Assembly: GCA_026874595.1 (NCBI GenBank)
Contig: CM049320.1
Location: 17,000,988 to 17,064,987, forward strand
Source of the DNA: Sipunculus nudus
Lineage: Eukaryota > Annelida > Sipuncula > Golfingiida > Sipunculidae
Reading direction: 5' to 3'
Length of the DNA stretch: 64,000 bases
Of this stretch, positions 33,117 through 44,142 are shown one piece after another. Numbering within the stretch: the stretch's first letter is position 1; the number at the start of each line of letters is the position of its first letter. The notes beneath the pieces are model-generated. The model worked only from the letters and a program-made list of their open reading frames with translations, was not told the origin of the DNA and did not search any database. Both the position numbers and the translations under genes were made by a program.

Positions 33117-36100
33117 CTGAAATATTTGGGGGATATATTTCAGAATCACATCCAATAAAAGTATCCGCGAAAACGGCGAAAACGAAACATTTTTGCTTTA
33201 TAAGATATAATTACCCTCCACTAGATGTCACAGCCATTGACTATTCATTATATGAAGACAGATGTTCAACCATACAGAATAATACTGCTAATTAGGATAG
33301 AAACCGGCGCTTGATTAACTAGCTGTTCGATTCTCCTTAGAACAACTTTAACTGAATTCATTGTACGTATATATAGACAGAAATGGGTGAACACTGAACG
33401 TCATCCATAAGAAACCTCATGTGACGAGAGACTGACATCTAAACTTTTCCTTTTTTAAATACAGTTAATGGCGTAACGGTTGTACCACAAAGCTATTGTA
33501 TCAGAGCTCAATCTCTTATTTTGGCTCAGCATTTCTGTCATATGAGGCTAACAGCAGCGCACGCGGAATGCGTTGATCTGGTCATTAGATTCAGATTGAG
33601 TCTATTGGTTGTTTAATAATTCATCGCTCCAACGACCAATAGTTTGGTAATTTGCTTTTGATTTCACGCTTTAGTCTTTCTGTTCTACAACAACTATGAT
33701 AGAAATACGATTTACAGCAAATATGAACGGTACATTAATTATACGGTAGGTATCGTACTACGCATTTAATAGATGCACGAAAGACTTTGATATTGTTAAT
33801 CAAAGACTTTCAGCACACAGAGACGGGTAAAAGCATTTCTATAACCTTACACTGATTGAATTAGTAAAGGATTACTTTTGTAAACTCAGCTGAGTCCTGT
33901 GGACCCATAATATTGAATATTAACTTGACGTGTAGACTATATAGGCAATTACAATACCTGTGATACCTGTGGACCCAGTTGGTCCTTCACTGATCCCCTT
34001 GTGGCCGTTTGGCGCAACTGGACCCGTGGCCATATGTTCCCGGTTTGTGGAGTTGTCGCTCATGCCCGTGGCGCCCACTTGTGGATGGTTTGGATACCCA
34101 GTGAATCCCGTCAATGGTCCTGGTAAGATTTAACAATACAAATTTACATATTAAATATATATTTAACATATTACACATTAATAATTTACATATAAATCTT
34201 ACAAAATAATACTAAGAATAGTAAGGTGATCAGTGTTGATAGATCCGTCAGTAATACGTTTATGGCATTTGTTGCATAAACAGCATGAAACGTCAGCATA
34301 AAAATAGTTTGCAGTTGCCAAGAAAGGAAGAAAAAAAAAATAAATAAAAGAAGAAACATTTTTTTTTTGTATGGTGATTGAAATAACATATATTTGACAA
34401 AGAACTAGAACGTTATGTACAGCAAAATGCTAAATAGAGTAGCTAATATATGAAAGGTGATAAAACCATCTTCGGTTCAAAGCCGACAGGGCGTAGGGTC
34501 AGATATATAAAGAGCATAAAAAATGACCTTGGGTAATAGAATGGCTAACCCTCTAGGTTATGCATCACTAAACAAGCCGAAAACACGAAATCTCGGAGAA
34601 ACAAGAATAAAATAATATTGACACTTATATAACGGAGCCTAATTCAAGACATAAGTAAAAATATAAAAAAAAATAAATAACAAGTTAATAAATCATGCGC
34701 ACGAGACCTTACGTTGTGTGCTGTGGTAATTACGTCGTGTGCACTGGTAAAATTATTTTGTGGATTACAGCGTCGTTTAATAAATTTTGCTGTGTATGAG
34801 AATCGAGTATATCAATATCAGTATAGACGTACATCGACAACATAGTATCTTGAGATCAGAACGTGCAGCTTAATTTGCTTTTTAATTTCCAGCTTTTCCA
34901 ACCTGGCTTCTTAAGCAATGTGCCGATGTAAACATTCCAATTTTCTTAAAATGTGCCATATGTCTTTTTCCAATTGTGAAGTTCCTGCACCTTTAAAATC
35001 AGCTATTGTAACCCACTAACTGAAGAAAGGCAGTCATGACGCAAAAGTTTTGATACACTATCGACCAATATCTTATCTTACGTTCCACACTTAAGTGTTA
35101 GAAAAGTTCTTTGCAACTCGTATCACTTCATACATGAAGGAAACAATTTGTATATAGACCAGCAGTCTGCATATAGACCGTTTCATAGCACTGAGACATG
35201 TCTGCTTGAAGTAATGATTTTCTCTGGGCTTTGGACTCCCAACAAATATCCGTTCTCGTACTACTAGATTTATCTGCTGCCTTTGATGTAATGGATCATC
35301 AGCTCCTGTTACAACGTCTGATATCTAGGCTAGTAATAACTGGAGATGCCTTGAAATGGATCTGGTCATACTTGTGCAATCGTAGTCAGTGTGTAAGTGT
35401 TGCAGGTTTTAAGTCCTCTCCAACTCAGATCACCCACGGGGTTCCGCAAGGTTCTAGACTGAGGCCTCTGATTTTTTACAATTTACACATTACCGCTTGG
35501 TGAATAAGTACGACAACATGGAATGGTTTATCATTTTATGCTGATGACAGTCAAATTTACGAATAATTTAAACCAGAATCATCTCTACCATTGAAACCTG
35601 CCTGCACGGCATAAGTGTCTGGATGTGTCACAATCTACTTACACTCAATGCTGATAAAACTGAGGTTCTGATTATAGGTACAAACCAGCAACGGTAAAAA
35701 AAGTCAGTTGAAACCTTTAACATATTTGGCTGTGTGGTAGTGCCAACAAACAGTGCGAGAAACCTGGGGGGTAGTTTTTGACCAAGGGATGGCCTTGATA
35801 AGCAAGTTAATAATATATGTAGTCTGGCTTTTTACCACCTGCGTAATATAGCTAGGATAAAGCCTTTATCCTTTATTAAAGGGTTTCCTTACTCAAGATT
35901 CCCTAATAACATTTATTCATGCGTTCATCAGTTCAAAGATTGACTGTTCCAACTAACTGCTATGTGGTCTTCCTGGCAAATCACATGACCAGCTGCAGAG
36001 AGTGCAGAATGCAGCATCTATACAGGCTTGTAACTGGTGCCAAGAAGCGCGTCCACATGACACCAGTACTTAAAGAACTTCTTTAGCTCCCTACGAGACA

Positions 36101-39100
36101 GAGCATTGATTTTATAAAAATTTATTATGGGTATAAAAAGTCGTAAATGATCAATTTATATCAGGAAGCATTAAACATTTTATGTTCCAGTCGGGCAGCT
36201 TTTATCATCCGAACAAAGACTTTTAGTGATTCCTAAGGCACGAGGTGAGATGTGTCGTTTGAGAGCCTTCTTAGCTGTGGCACCAAGGTCGTGGAATGAA
36301 CTTTAAAACTCAATCAGAGCTTCACTATCTTTAGCTTCTTTTAAAAGAAATCTTAAAACTTACCTTTTAAAATAAGCTTTTTGTTAGAACTTAGAAATCA
36401 GGGTTTAGCAGGGATCATGTATTATTTTTTATTTCTTACTATAATTGTGCTCTTAGTAATGGTTTAATCAACTGTTGCTCTTAGTCATGTTACGCGCTCT
36501 TGATAACTGTTACGTTGAATTAGCGCTATATATTTATAGTTATTATTATTATTATAATTATTACTTTTGATGTGGATCGGGGAAAATTTTAAACCGTAAG
36601 CTGGGAATAGTATAGATATATTTGAAAGAAGATATTACAGTGAACATTACCCATTTTCAATGATAGGGTATAAGGTAGTATTCCATATCTGTGTATGCAG
36701 TATATAAGCGTTACGTATGCGTATGCAGCTAGGTATCATAATAATAATATTCTATCAGAGTGATTCCATATACACGTCTGCGTATGCAGCACGTTTCGAT
36801 CGCCCAGGGTCGCGATTGCATGTAATACACATGGTAAAGGAAGGGAAATTGTAAAGTTTGACGCCAGTGATATATATATATACTCTCTACTCCTGCATCT
36901 CTATACATTTGGCCTGATTTTGTTGCAAATATACTGCACACGCAAACGTATTAATGGAATAACAGGCGTCCCTTTTCTAGCTGCATTAAGCCGTGTTTCC
37001 ATTCATCCGTAAATCTCGTAGGTCTCGTACGCAAAAAATCGGATCCTTCTTTTTAAGATGAACTGTTTCCATATGTCCGTTTTAACGTGCTCCGCAAACG
37101 TATCCACAAAAACGGACAGCATCGAAACGGATCGGTGAGCGATTCATCCGTTTTGCGGATGGCAAAAATGCCTATATTCCCCAACAGTGCCCCGGCGCCA
37201 GGTGTGATGAGACATATTGACCTTCTTCCTGCCTGTCGTCCTTGCAGTTGCAAAAGAGGCACGTGAAAGGGTATCCGCAAGAAAAACGTACGTACTTATG
37301 AAAACAGTTTATGCGGACTGCGCACTATGGAACGTACGTACGTCTTTTGCGGATACGTTTTTTGCGGATACATGGAAACACAGCTTTACGCAAACGTACT
37401 GCATGCGCATACGTACCTCAAACGCATAAATGGAATACTAGCTTTTGCACTTGACGGCATATCGTTTTCAATTGTTTGTAAAAACAATGCCACGACATTT
37501 CCAAATAAAGCAACAAAATATATGTGCCAATTACCCTGTTCACAAAACTCTCCTGAAAATCCCTCTTTGCAGAATTCACATCGGCCCCAGATTTGGTCAC
37601 ATGGTCCATTGCAGCCCCACGGGCAAATCTGATCACATCGTTCCCCGAAGTATCCCATCGCGCACGGACAACTTCCGTCTGTTGATGCGCATGCTCTGTA
37701 TTTACATCCGGAACTACATTTTCCCTCACAGCGCAGGCCCCAGTACCCTGCCTCGCAAGCGCCACAGTAGCCGCTTCGTGGATCACAGAGTCCCCTGTTG
37801 CACGTGCTTGGACATTTCTTGTCGCACCTGCTGCCATAGTGACCAATCTGACACATTTCACACTCCCCGCTATCTCTTTCACAGGTTTGCCCTTCGCATT
37901 TTGTCGGGCATTGTTTGGTGCACTTTGGCCCGAAATAGTTACTTGTACATGCTGTGCACGTGCCGTCTGCTTGGAAACATCCGCCCACACAATTGTCTGC
38001 GCATGCGTTTTCACAAGATGGTCCGTAGTATCCTGTCGGACAATCTGTGAAAAACAAATTAAAAATGCATTTATTATAGTTAAAATATAAATAGGGCTTA
38101 GAATTAAGTGAAATAGATGTGGTCGGACAATGGTCCTCAGAGGGCCCCACTTTTCTGGTAGTGCTGGACTAGTTTACATGTGGGTGAAAAATAATTTAAA
38201 TTTGAAAAATATGACAAACAAAAACAGGTTTTATCCATATGCATAAAGGAAAAAAATCCTACTGGATCAAATGATATTAAAGAAGACATGTCTGAAATAA
38301 TGTATGCAATAGGAAATCACCGAATGTAGTCTGTTGGCCATATTTGATTTCGAGCAAGTCTGTAATTCAATAGGTTCGGAGCCCTCATAGTCACCAATGA
38401 TCCCTGAGAAATTGGGAAAGCTGCAGTAGGTTGTTATTGAGTTATCGCGCGCGAAAGAAATTCAGCGATCGGGCTGTCGCAGCCATTTTGGAATTCCAAC
38501 AGTTCTGTAATTCAATAGGTCTCGAGCCCTCATAGGTACCGATCTTCCCTGTGAATTTGGAAAAGCTGCATTAGGGTTGTCGTTGAGTTATCGCCCGAAA
38601 GAAAGTGTCACTGACGGAAGGACGGACTGACACGGTGATCACTATAGGGCACCGCTTGTCAAGCGGGGCCCTAAGACAAGCGAAGCCCTAATAAGTCATG
38701 TAAATGATCCTTATAGGAAACCAGCTTAGCCTATATATGTTTTTAAAGTTAAACATATGCAAAAAGTTTCCTTTGTTTCATCAAGATAAGTCACAATTTT
38801 CCATTCAGAATTAACCAAATAGGCTTTTGATAAAAATACACTTAGAGATCCTTTACACGATGTCATTTTTTAAGTATTTAATTTTTACTTTTTAAACTTC
38901 AAACATATATAAAAAAATGTCACCTCCCTTTGGTTAAATCTTAAAGTACTTTTATATCAACCAGACATATGACGTCTTATATTTGTAAACCATGCAAGTT
39001 TTATAATATAGCGACATACACACTTTCGATAATGCAAATGTAAGAATATAGTAAAAAGGCAATATACCTTATGATTACAACTCTCTTATCTCTTATCGTC

Positions 39101-42100
39101 ATAGAAGATAGGGTAGTTATACAATGTTACTCTGCTCATGTCATTTAAGATCCGATACCATGGACAATATTCAGTTTAGATAGATAATGGCTCTATAAAA
39201 TCATTGGAAGCACTCCTTATGTTAAACCTGTTCAGGAAATTGATTTAATAGAAAACACCATATACCTGCCACTCTTCACATTTAATATGAACAAGTGGCC
39301 GACAGGCCATGACGCTCATCTGGGGTGCTTGACAAAGAGACCATAGAAGATAGATATATAGGTCACATTAGCCTTATTTGGACCTAATTTTAGGAATCGT
39401 TAACCGAAACGTTAACCGTTAACCTAGTTTTAATACATTCTGATTTGCATAGGAAAAACAGCAAGGACCCTTTGGCTTAAAGAGAGTGGGCAAATATAGT
39501 TCATACTAGATCATTTTTCTTGTTATAAGAAAGGTTAACCACTATTTGAAAGCCAATGCCTTATATATCATGGCGTATCCAGAAAAAAGTAAAATACCGG
39601 TATTCCCTATTTTGGTTGGGAGAAAATGGGTCAGCATATTGGTAGTCCCAATTGTACAATTCACACGATAAGTATTCGATAAATCACATGCCCCCTATAT
39701 AACAAAATAAAAGAGCAATGGCACAAACTGTTCTTGAAAGTATGCACACGAAGGATTTGCCGGAACTGCTTTTTGCACAATGCACATAGAATAAACATGT
39801 ATTCACCGCCTGTCGGACATATTGGATTTCTAATAGGCTTAAAATTATGCATATAGGTACCAATCGTCCGATTAAATTTGTTGGCAAATGCCAGACCCAA
39901 TCTAAAGATTATCCACACGAAAGGAAAATTTGATCGTTGCCTTGGGGCCATGTTGGATTTTTAACGGCTTTGAATTCGAAAGCACGCGTGTGTACATGCA
40001 AGGTCATTCTCGATCCCTTAGGGATCAGTTATCGTATGAAATAATGCGGCAACAGCTTAAATGGCTTCTGATATAATGCGTGCGAGTTTAATTCTAACAT
40101 TGCAGGCTTGTGTCCAAAATAGATTTTTATGAGTTTGAAATTCGAGTCAAACAGCTTCTTATACGATCTTTAAATAAAAATAACGGCAAATTAGTTATAG
40201 TCAGATAACGCATGTGACATGTGCAATTAACGCTGCTTGTATATATATAAATATATATTTGTCAAATATACTGGCTTTGCAATGTGTCAAAATTAGCAAA
40301 CATCCTTTAAAATTGCAAAGCAAGAGCTTAAATGGTTTTTGAGTTGATGCATGCGAAACTAAATCTTATATCGCAGTTTGGTCACCATATTAGAATTTTT
40401 GCCGGTCTTCGGCCGATAAGAAGAAAACATTAATAAACGTTCAGAGCAAAATGCTTGGTTGTTTAAAAGTTTTAAAGAAGTTTTAAAACTTTACAACTTC
40501 ATGGTTGGTTCTTAAGATAATATACATGAAAGGTACAGTGAACGCTGCTCAGAGGCCATACATACTTTCTGATTGGCACATATCATGGAATAGGGACAAG
40601 GCATTATCAGTTCTTGATATAGTACGTGTCAAATTGAAACATGAGATTGAAGCCTGGTAGCAACATCTTATTGTTTCACGGGGATTAATTTAATATACAA
40701 CAGGATTAATATATGACAGGAACAACTCATCACAAAATATTTTACTATGATAGCTGTTACTATGATAGCTGTTACTATGATAGCTGTTACAGTTTTTATG
40801 ATAGGTCTACTATGCACTATGTATAGGGTGACAGATCGACAGACAGTTCGCAGCATTTACGTCTATGCGACTTTCGAAATCCCAAGGGTATTTACCCAAG
40901 ACCACTCCATGATATTTAGTAAGACTTTCTAGCTTCAATGGTTACGAATAGTGCCCTGTTAACCGACAGCCGGACTGACGATCGGACGAAGAGACGGATG
41001 ATGGATCAAGGTGATCGCTATATCTCAGATGACATTCAGTCAGCCGTGTAATAAAATCATGCTAAGAAATGATCCACGGCAGAATGGACCGTGGCGGATC
41101 CAGGATTTTGCCATATGTGGGGGGGGGGGGGGGCCAAGGCCAGATGGGTAAGAATAAACCGTTGCCCCACTCTGCATCGCTATAAACAGGAACATCAGAT
41201 GTCTCAAGCAAATATAACAAGGCCTTGTTTTCATTTATTTGATCATATCCTAAATAATGCCAGTTATTAATCCATATGGGGTCTATTTCGACGTACAAAA
41301 AAAGGATTTTGTCAAGCGATCAGTCAACTATATCGAAGAAGTAACGTTAACTGCATTGATTTTAGAATGACTTTAGGGGAGAAATGGTTTGGAAGCGAAT
41401 AAATGTGATGTTTTATGACATTTATTGGTGCAATACTATTTGACTGAAAGGGAGGTATATTCAGTATGCAAGGCAGCATACTGAATATTTTGCGATATCG
41501 ATTGTGGGGTGGGGGCCATCTGGATCCGCCTATGATAGATATATGCATAACATGAAGTTTAACTACAGAAATGGCAAGTATCACATATCTTGAACCATTC
41601 AAGAATGTCTTTTGTTTAGTGATGGTCCTATTCATCAGATCCAATCAAAAGTGGCAAGTTGTCCGACTATATACATGCCCGCCCTGGTATTATAAAATAC
41701 TATACACATAATTGGCCCTATCAGAGTCCATCTATGATTTTCTTATACACAAGGAGATATATACCCTCCACATGCACCAAATAAACGGATGTTAGACGTT
41801 CAAATAAAAACAAAAAATATGAGCCTTATACTATATATATATATCTTATAAATATTTTGGACGTCTTTGTAAATAACAAAATAGAAACCCGGTATTCCGG
41901 AATTTTTATCATATGTTATTATGATATATGTAAGCTACTGAGTTTTTAACTTGAACATATGCTGTATTTATGAATTTACATACACACGTTCACATGGGTT
42001 AAAAATAAGAGAGAGTCCGAGGTGGATATATCAAAAACTTGATAATTTTTTTTCTATTCTTTCCTATTGAGCTGGGGTATAGAATTTTTTTTTATAAAAC

Positions 42101-42836
42101 AAATAAACAAATGTTGATTAAAATATTAATATATAAAGAATTTATACACTGATAAACAGACATTTATAAATGGAGAAACATAACTACATAACGATGATAT
42201 CTAAACTATATTTTCTCTCAAGTACAGTTAACAGATCCTTACTTACATCTAGTCTTATAAGGATGAAAGCTTATAGCTCCTCGCTTATATATATGAAATT
42301 AAAAATTGAATAAACGAATAGACAGCATTAAGAGTGTGAATATAGCCCAGGCAGCGCTGTCCATCCTAATTAATATAACCCCAACATTTCGAATTTCCTC
42401 ACGTTTCACATGTTTATTAAGGTGCCGTATTTCTATACTATATGTCAGCGCAAAAGCTGGTTTATTTCCTAGAGACAGACACACAAAAAGACAAGGTGTT
42501 GCATCCGCATCATGATAACAACTATCAACTCACTCTTGTGCAAAATTCAAAGGTATTCTGTCGTAAATGATCAAATGGTCTTGTAAACAACCGTTGACAG
42601 AAACACAGACGGACAGACTGACGTGTAAGTATATACGACCTCTGAGCAGTGTCGCTGATGGATGAAATGATTTAAAAAATGAGATATCTCTTCCGACAAT
42701 ATATCTATATATACACCTGTGTTGCATGTTGATAACTGCATAAACTTAACTTATAAAACATGTTCTTACCTGCTCTGACGTATAAACAGACAAGTATAAC
42801 CAGCGCCGCGTACCCTGTAATCCTATTTAATCCCAT
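32827..42836 (-). CDS. MEGF/SREC-like transmembrane protein with laminin-type EGF repeats, 4 coding exons, 342 aa
   Basis: Coding exons in transcript order are 42836-42770, 38044-37535, 34119-33958 and 33116-32827. All introns are phase 1 with GT-AG borders, and the total is 1029 nt including the stop. Residues 1-22 are a signal peptide with a hydrophobic core. Residues 24-192 carry five full laminin-type EGF-like repeats plus a half repeat, each with the pattern CxxGYxGxxCxxxC; this is the arrangement of MEGF10/11, Draper and scavenger receptor class F proteins. Residues 193-247 are a Gly/Pro/Thr-rich linker (GPLTG, GPTGSTGITG). A transmembrane helix spans about 282-307. The 35-residue tail is basic and polar with no tyrosine, so it lacks the NPxY and ITAM motifs of Draper/MEGF10. 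It could be an adhesion, clearance or pathogen-binding receptor; ligand and role are unknown. Additional small exons in the long introns cannot be excluded. Confidence 0.78.
33958..34119 (-). CDS. EGF-repeat receptor coding exon 3 (Gly-rich linker)
   Basis: The acceptor is AATCTTACCAG. The exon is phase 1 at both ends and encodes a 54-residue linker with collagen-like GPT/GST/GIT triplets near its end and a GYPNHPQ segment. An alternative donor 9 nt earlier (exon end 33967) would keep phase and drop three residues. It is less certain than exons 2 and 4 because the composition is simple. Confidence 0.65.
34980..36570 (+). pseudogene. Decayed CR1/L2-type LINE reverse transcriptase, 3' portion
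   Basis: From 35231 an open stretch reads VLVLLDLSAAFDVMDHQLLL, then THGVPQGSRLRPLIF, and at 35538-35570 YADDSQIYE, the reverse-transcriptase catalytic box. Upstream, in broken frames, are RPISYL-like words; downstream near 36240-36375 is the usual LINE C-terminal block (RAFLAVAPRSWNE, SFKRNLKTYLLK). It ends in a short ATT microsatellite tail (36540-36565). Several frameshifts and stops make it inactive. Located in intron 2 of the EGF-repeat gene, in antisense. Confidence 0.85.
36989..37385. mobile_element. MITE with AGCYGTGTTTCCAT ends
   Basis: The 21 bp ends AGCCGTGTTTCCATTCATCC(G) and the complement of AGCTGTGTTTCCATGTATCC(G) match at 18 of 21 positions. The interior is dense in CGTACGTACG and GCGGATACG words and their complements. 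It ends 150 bp from the donor of the EGF exon. Confidence 0.65.
37535..38044 (-). CDS. EGF-repeat receptor coding exon 2 (EGF-like repeats)
   Basis: The acceptor TTTTTCACAG is followed by the codons for DCPTGYYGPSCENAC, and the donor GTAATT follows FCEQ. Cysteine spacing is regular throughout: repeats begin at CPTGYYG, CTSNYFG, CQIGHYG, CEAGYWG and CAMGYFG, and a half repeat begins at CKEGFSG. All of the repeats sit on one exon. Confidence 0.9.
38091..38693. mobile_element. Interspersed element with AGGGCCCC subterminal repeats
   Basis: Left end TAGGGCTTAG and AGGGCCCCACT; right end AAGCGGGGCCCTAAG and AAGCCCTAATAAG, mutually inverted, with a 3' hairpin (AGGGCACCGCTT/AAGCGGGGCCCT). Two roughly 150 bp direct repeats inside begin TAATTCAATAGGT (38361, 38512). 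It starts about 50 bp from the acceptor of the EGF exon. The architecture resembles the Helentron-like elements. Confidence 0.55.
40744..40791. repeat. Three copies of a 16 bp unit
   Basis: ACTATGATAGCTGTT-type unit repeated three times without change, in intron 1 of the EGF-repeat gene. Confidence 0.9.
40985..41052 (+). repeat. 3' fragment related to the TAGGCAGTCC family
   Basis: It ends ATCTCAGATGACATTCAGTC and GCCGTGTAATAAAA, similar to the 3' ends at 10430-10452 and 58960-58988. Confidence 0.5.
41092..41532. mobile_element. MITE-like element with TGGCGGATCCAG ends
   Basis: Left TGGCGGATCCAGGATTTTG and right CATCTGGATCCGCCTATG are inverted. The interior contains a poly-G run and a near-perfect hairpin at 41457-41488. 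Confidence 0.6.
41457..41488. other. Perfect 13 bp stem-loop
   Basis: ATATTCAGTATGC and GCATACTGAATAT pair without mismatch around the six-base loop AAGGCA. Confidence 0.85.
42770..42836 (-). CDS. EGF-repeat receptor coding exon 1 (signal peptide)
   Basis: It starts MGLNRITGYAALVILVCLY and is followed by the donor GTAAGA. An in-frame ATG lies 44 codons upstream at 42968, but it has T at -3. The ATG chosen has A at -3 and G at +4 and puts a typical signal peptide at the very N-terminus. Confidence 0.75.
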
Positions 42837-43800
42837 TTTATTATTTTCCACGACAGTGACCAGACCTTTTCTCAGAATTACTCTTTGGTTGTCGTTTCGT
42901 TCAAGTCTTGTCTGTACGGACACGTAAAAAAATCCTTCACTACGGTAAGTGGACAGCCATCCATTCATGAAACGACTTACGAGTAAACATTAGAGCTGCT
43001 TGGTATGATAATAGGACAGCTTCAGCGGTTCATTTAAAGGTAGGGATCTTTATGGATGAGAGACTAACACGAAAACCTCTCCCTGTGCACAAGGCGTGAG
43101 CTCCAATAAGGTCACCGTGGGCTCCATTTAATACATGGCTAGAACTTGTATATGTGCAGGACCATGAAACCTGAATACGGAGCGTCTGTGAATGGACCGC
43201 ATTCTTCGAGTCTTCCTCGCTTGTATTCTTTTATACATATATCATGCAATGAATCTACTCGCTCGCCTGCCTGTAATAATTAGTCTGTGCTCAGCTCACA
43301 AGCCCCGATGGATACTAAAGGTGGTATCTCATAATTGTCCTTCCCTTCTTTCATGCTGTCATTAATTATAATTTTTTCTTTAATTTTTGTTCAAGCGATG
43401 ACCTAGATCACATAATTTCCGTGATCATTTTTAGGGTATATTTTTTATTGTATTCCCAGATTCTCTTCCACGTTTTTTATATAGTTAAATAATATTATGG
43501 GAAAAGTATTTCAATCGAAACACTGATATTTATTTAATCGTATTCTTTTCTATTTTATCATAAATTTACATATACTGACAAAGTATGGCCTTTTAACAAC
43601 AACAACACTTCATGATGATATTTTCAATATGAGCAGATCAAAAAGTGGCTCTTTTGACTTTTAAATATTATATAAAAATTATCATTAAAAACTTTTTAAA
43701 AACTTTTTAAAATCATTAAAAATACACGATTCGCTGGGACACTGTGTCAGAGTTAAAATTAAATATACTTTAGGAAACTAATGTTGGGATAAATGCCTAT

Positions 43801-44142
43801 TAGGCCAAAATAAAAAAAAGTATGGTTCTCAGGCACTTTTTTCAGAAATCAATGCGGGCGGGCGGTTTTTTTATTTTTAATTTTTTTTGTATGTTTCGAT
43901 AAAAATGTCAAATGATAATGGAAAAGCATGATAATAACAGATTTATTTTGCTAAACAAGTAAAAGTACTTAATAACAAAGGAAAGTGTATGATTTTATCT
44001 TCTTGAAAGAAATGTTCGAGCGGCTGTAGTTCAAAATTGGTAACTTACTTTGGAAAATTAAAATAAAAATTTTTGATGCAGGGGTTTAAAATTGATGCGG
44101 GCGGTGCCTGAGAACCATACCTTTTATTTTTTTTTTGCCTTA
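43801..44142 (+). mobile_element. MITE, GGTATGGTTCTCAGGCAC family, copy 2
   Basis: The inner ends AAGTATGGTTCTCAGGCAC (43818) and GTGCCTGAGAACCATACCTT (44104) are almost perfect inverted repeats; outward they extend through A/T runs to TAGGCC and GCCTTA. Same orientation as the copy at 32368. Confidence 0.82.

Noticed and set aside
32969-33295. 108-codon plus-strand frame with a hydrophobic start
   Set aside because: It is antisense to the transmembrane exon; the hydrophobicity is the complement of that exon.
37445-38050. 201-codon plus-strand frame and 198-codon second minus-strand frame
   Set aside because: Both are shadows of the EGF-repeat exon, which alone shows regular cysteine spacing and consensus splice sites.
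42837-42968. Upstream in-frame ATG extending the receptor by 44 residues
   Set aside because: Weak context (T at -3), and it would bury the signal peptide; kept only as an alternative start.
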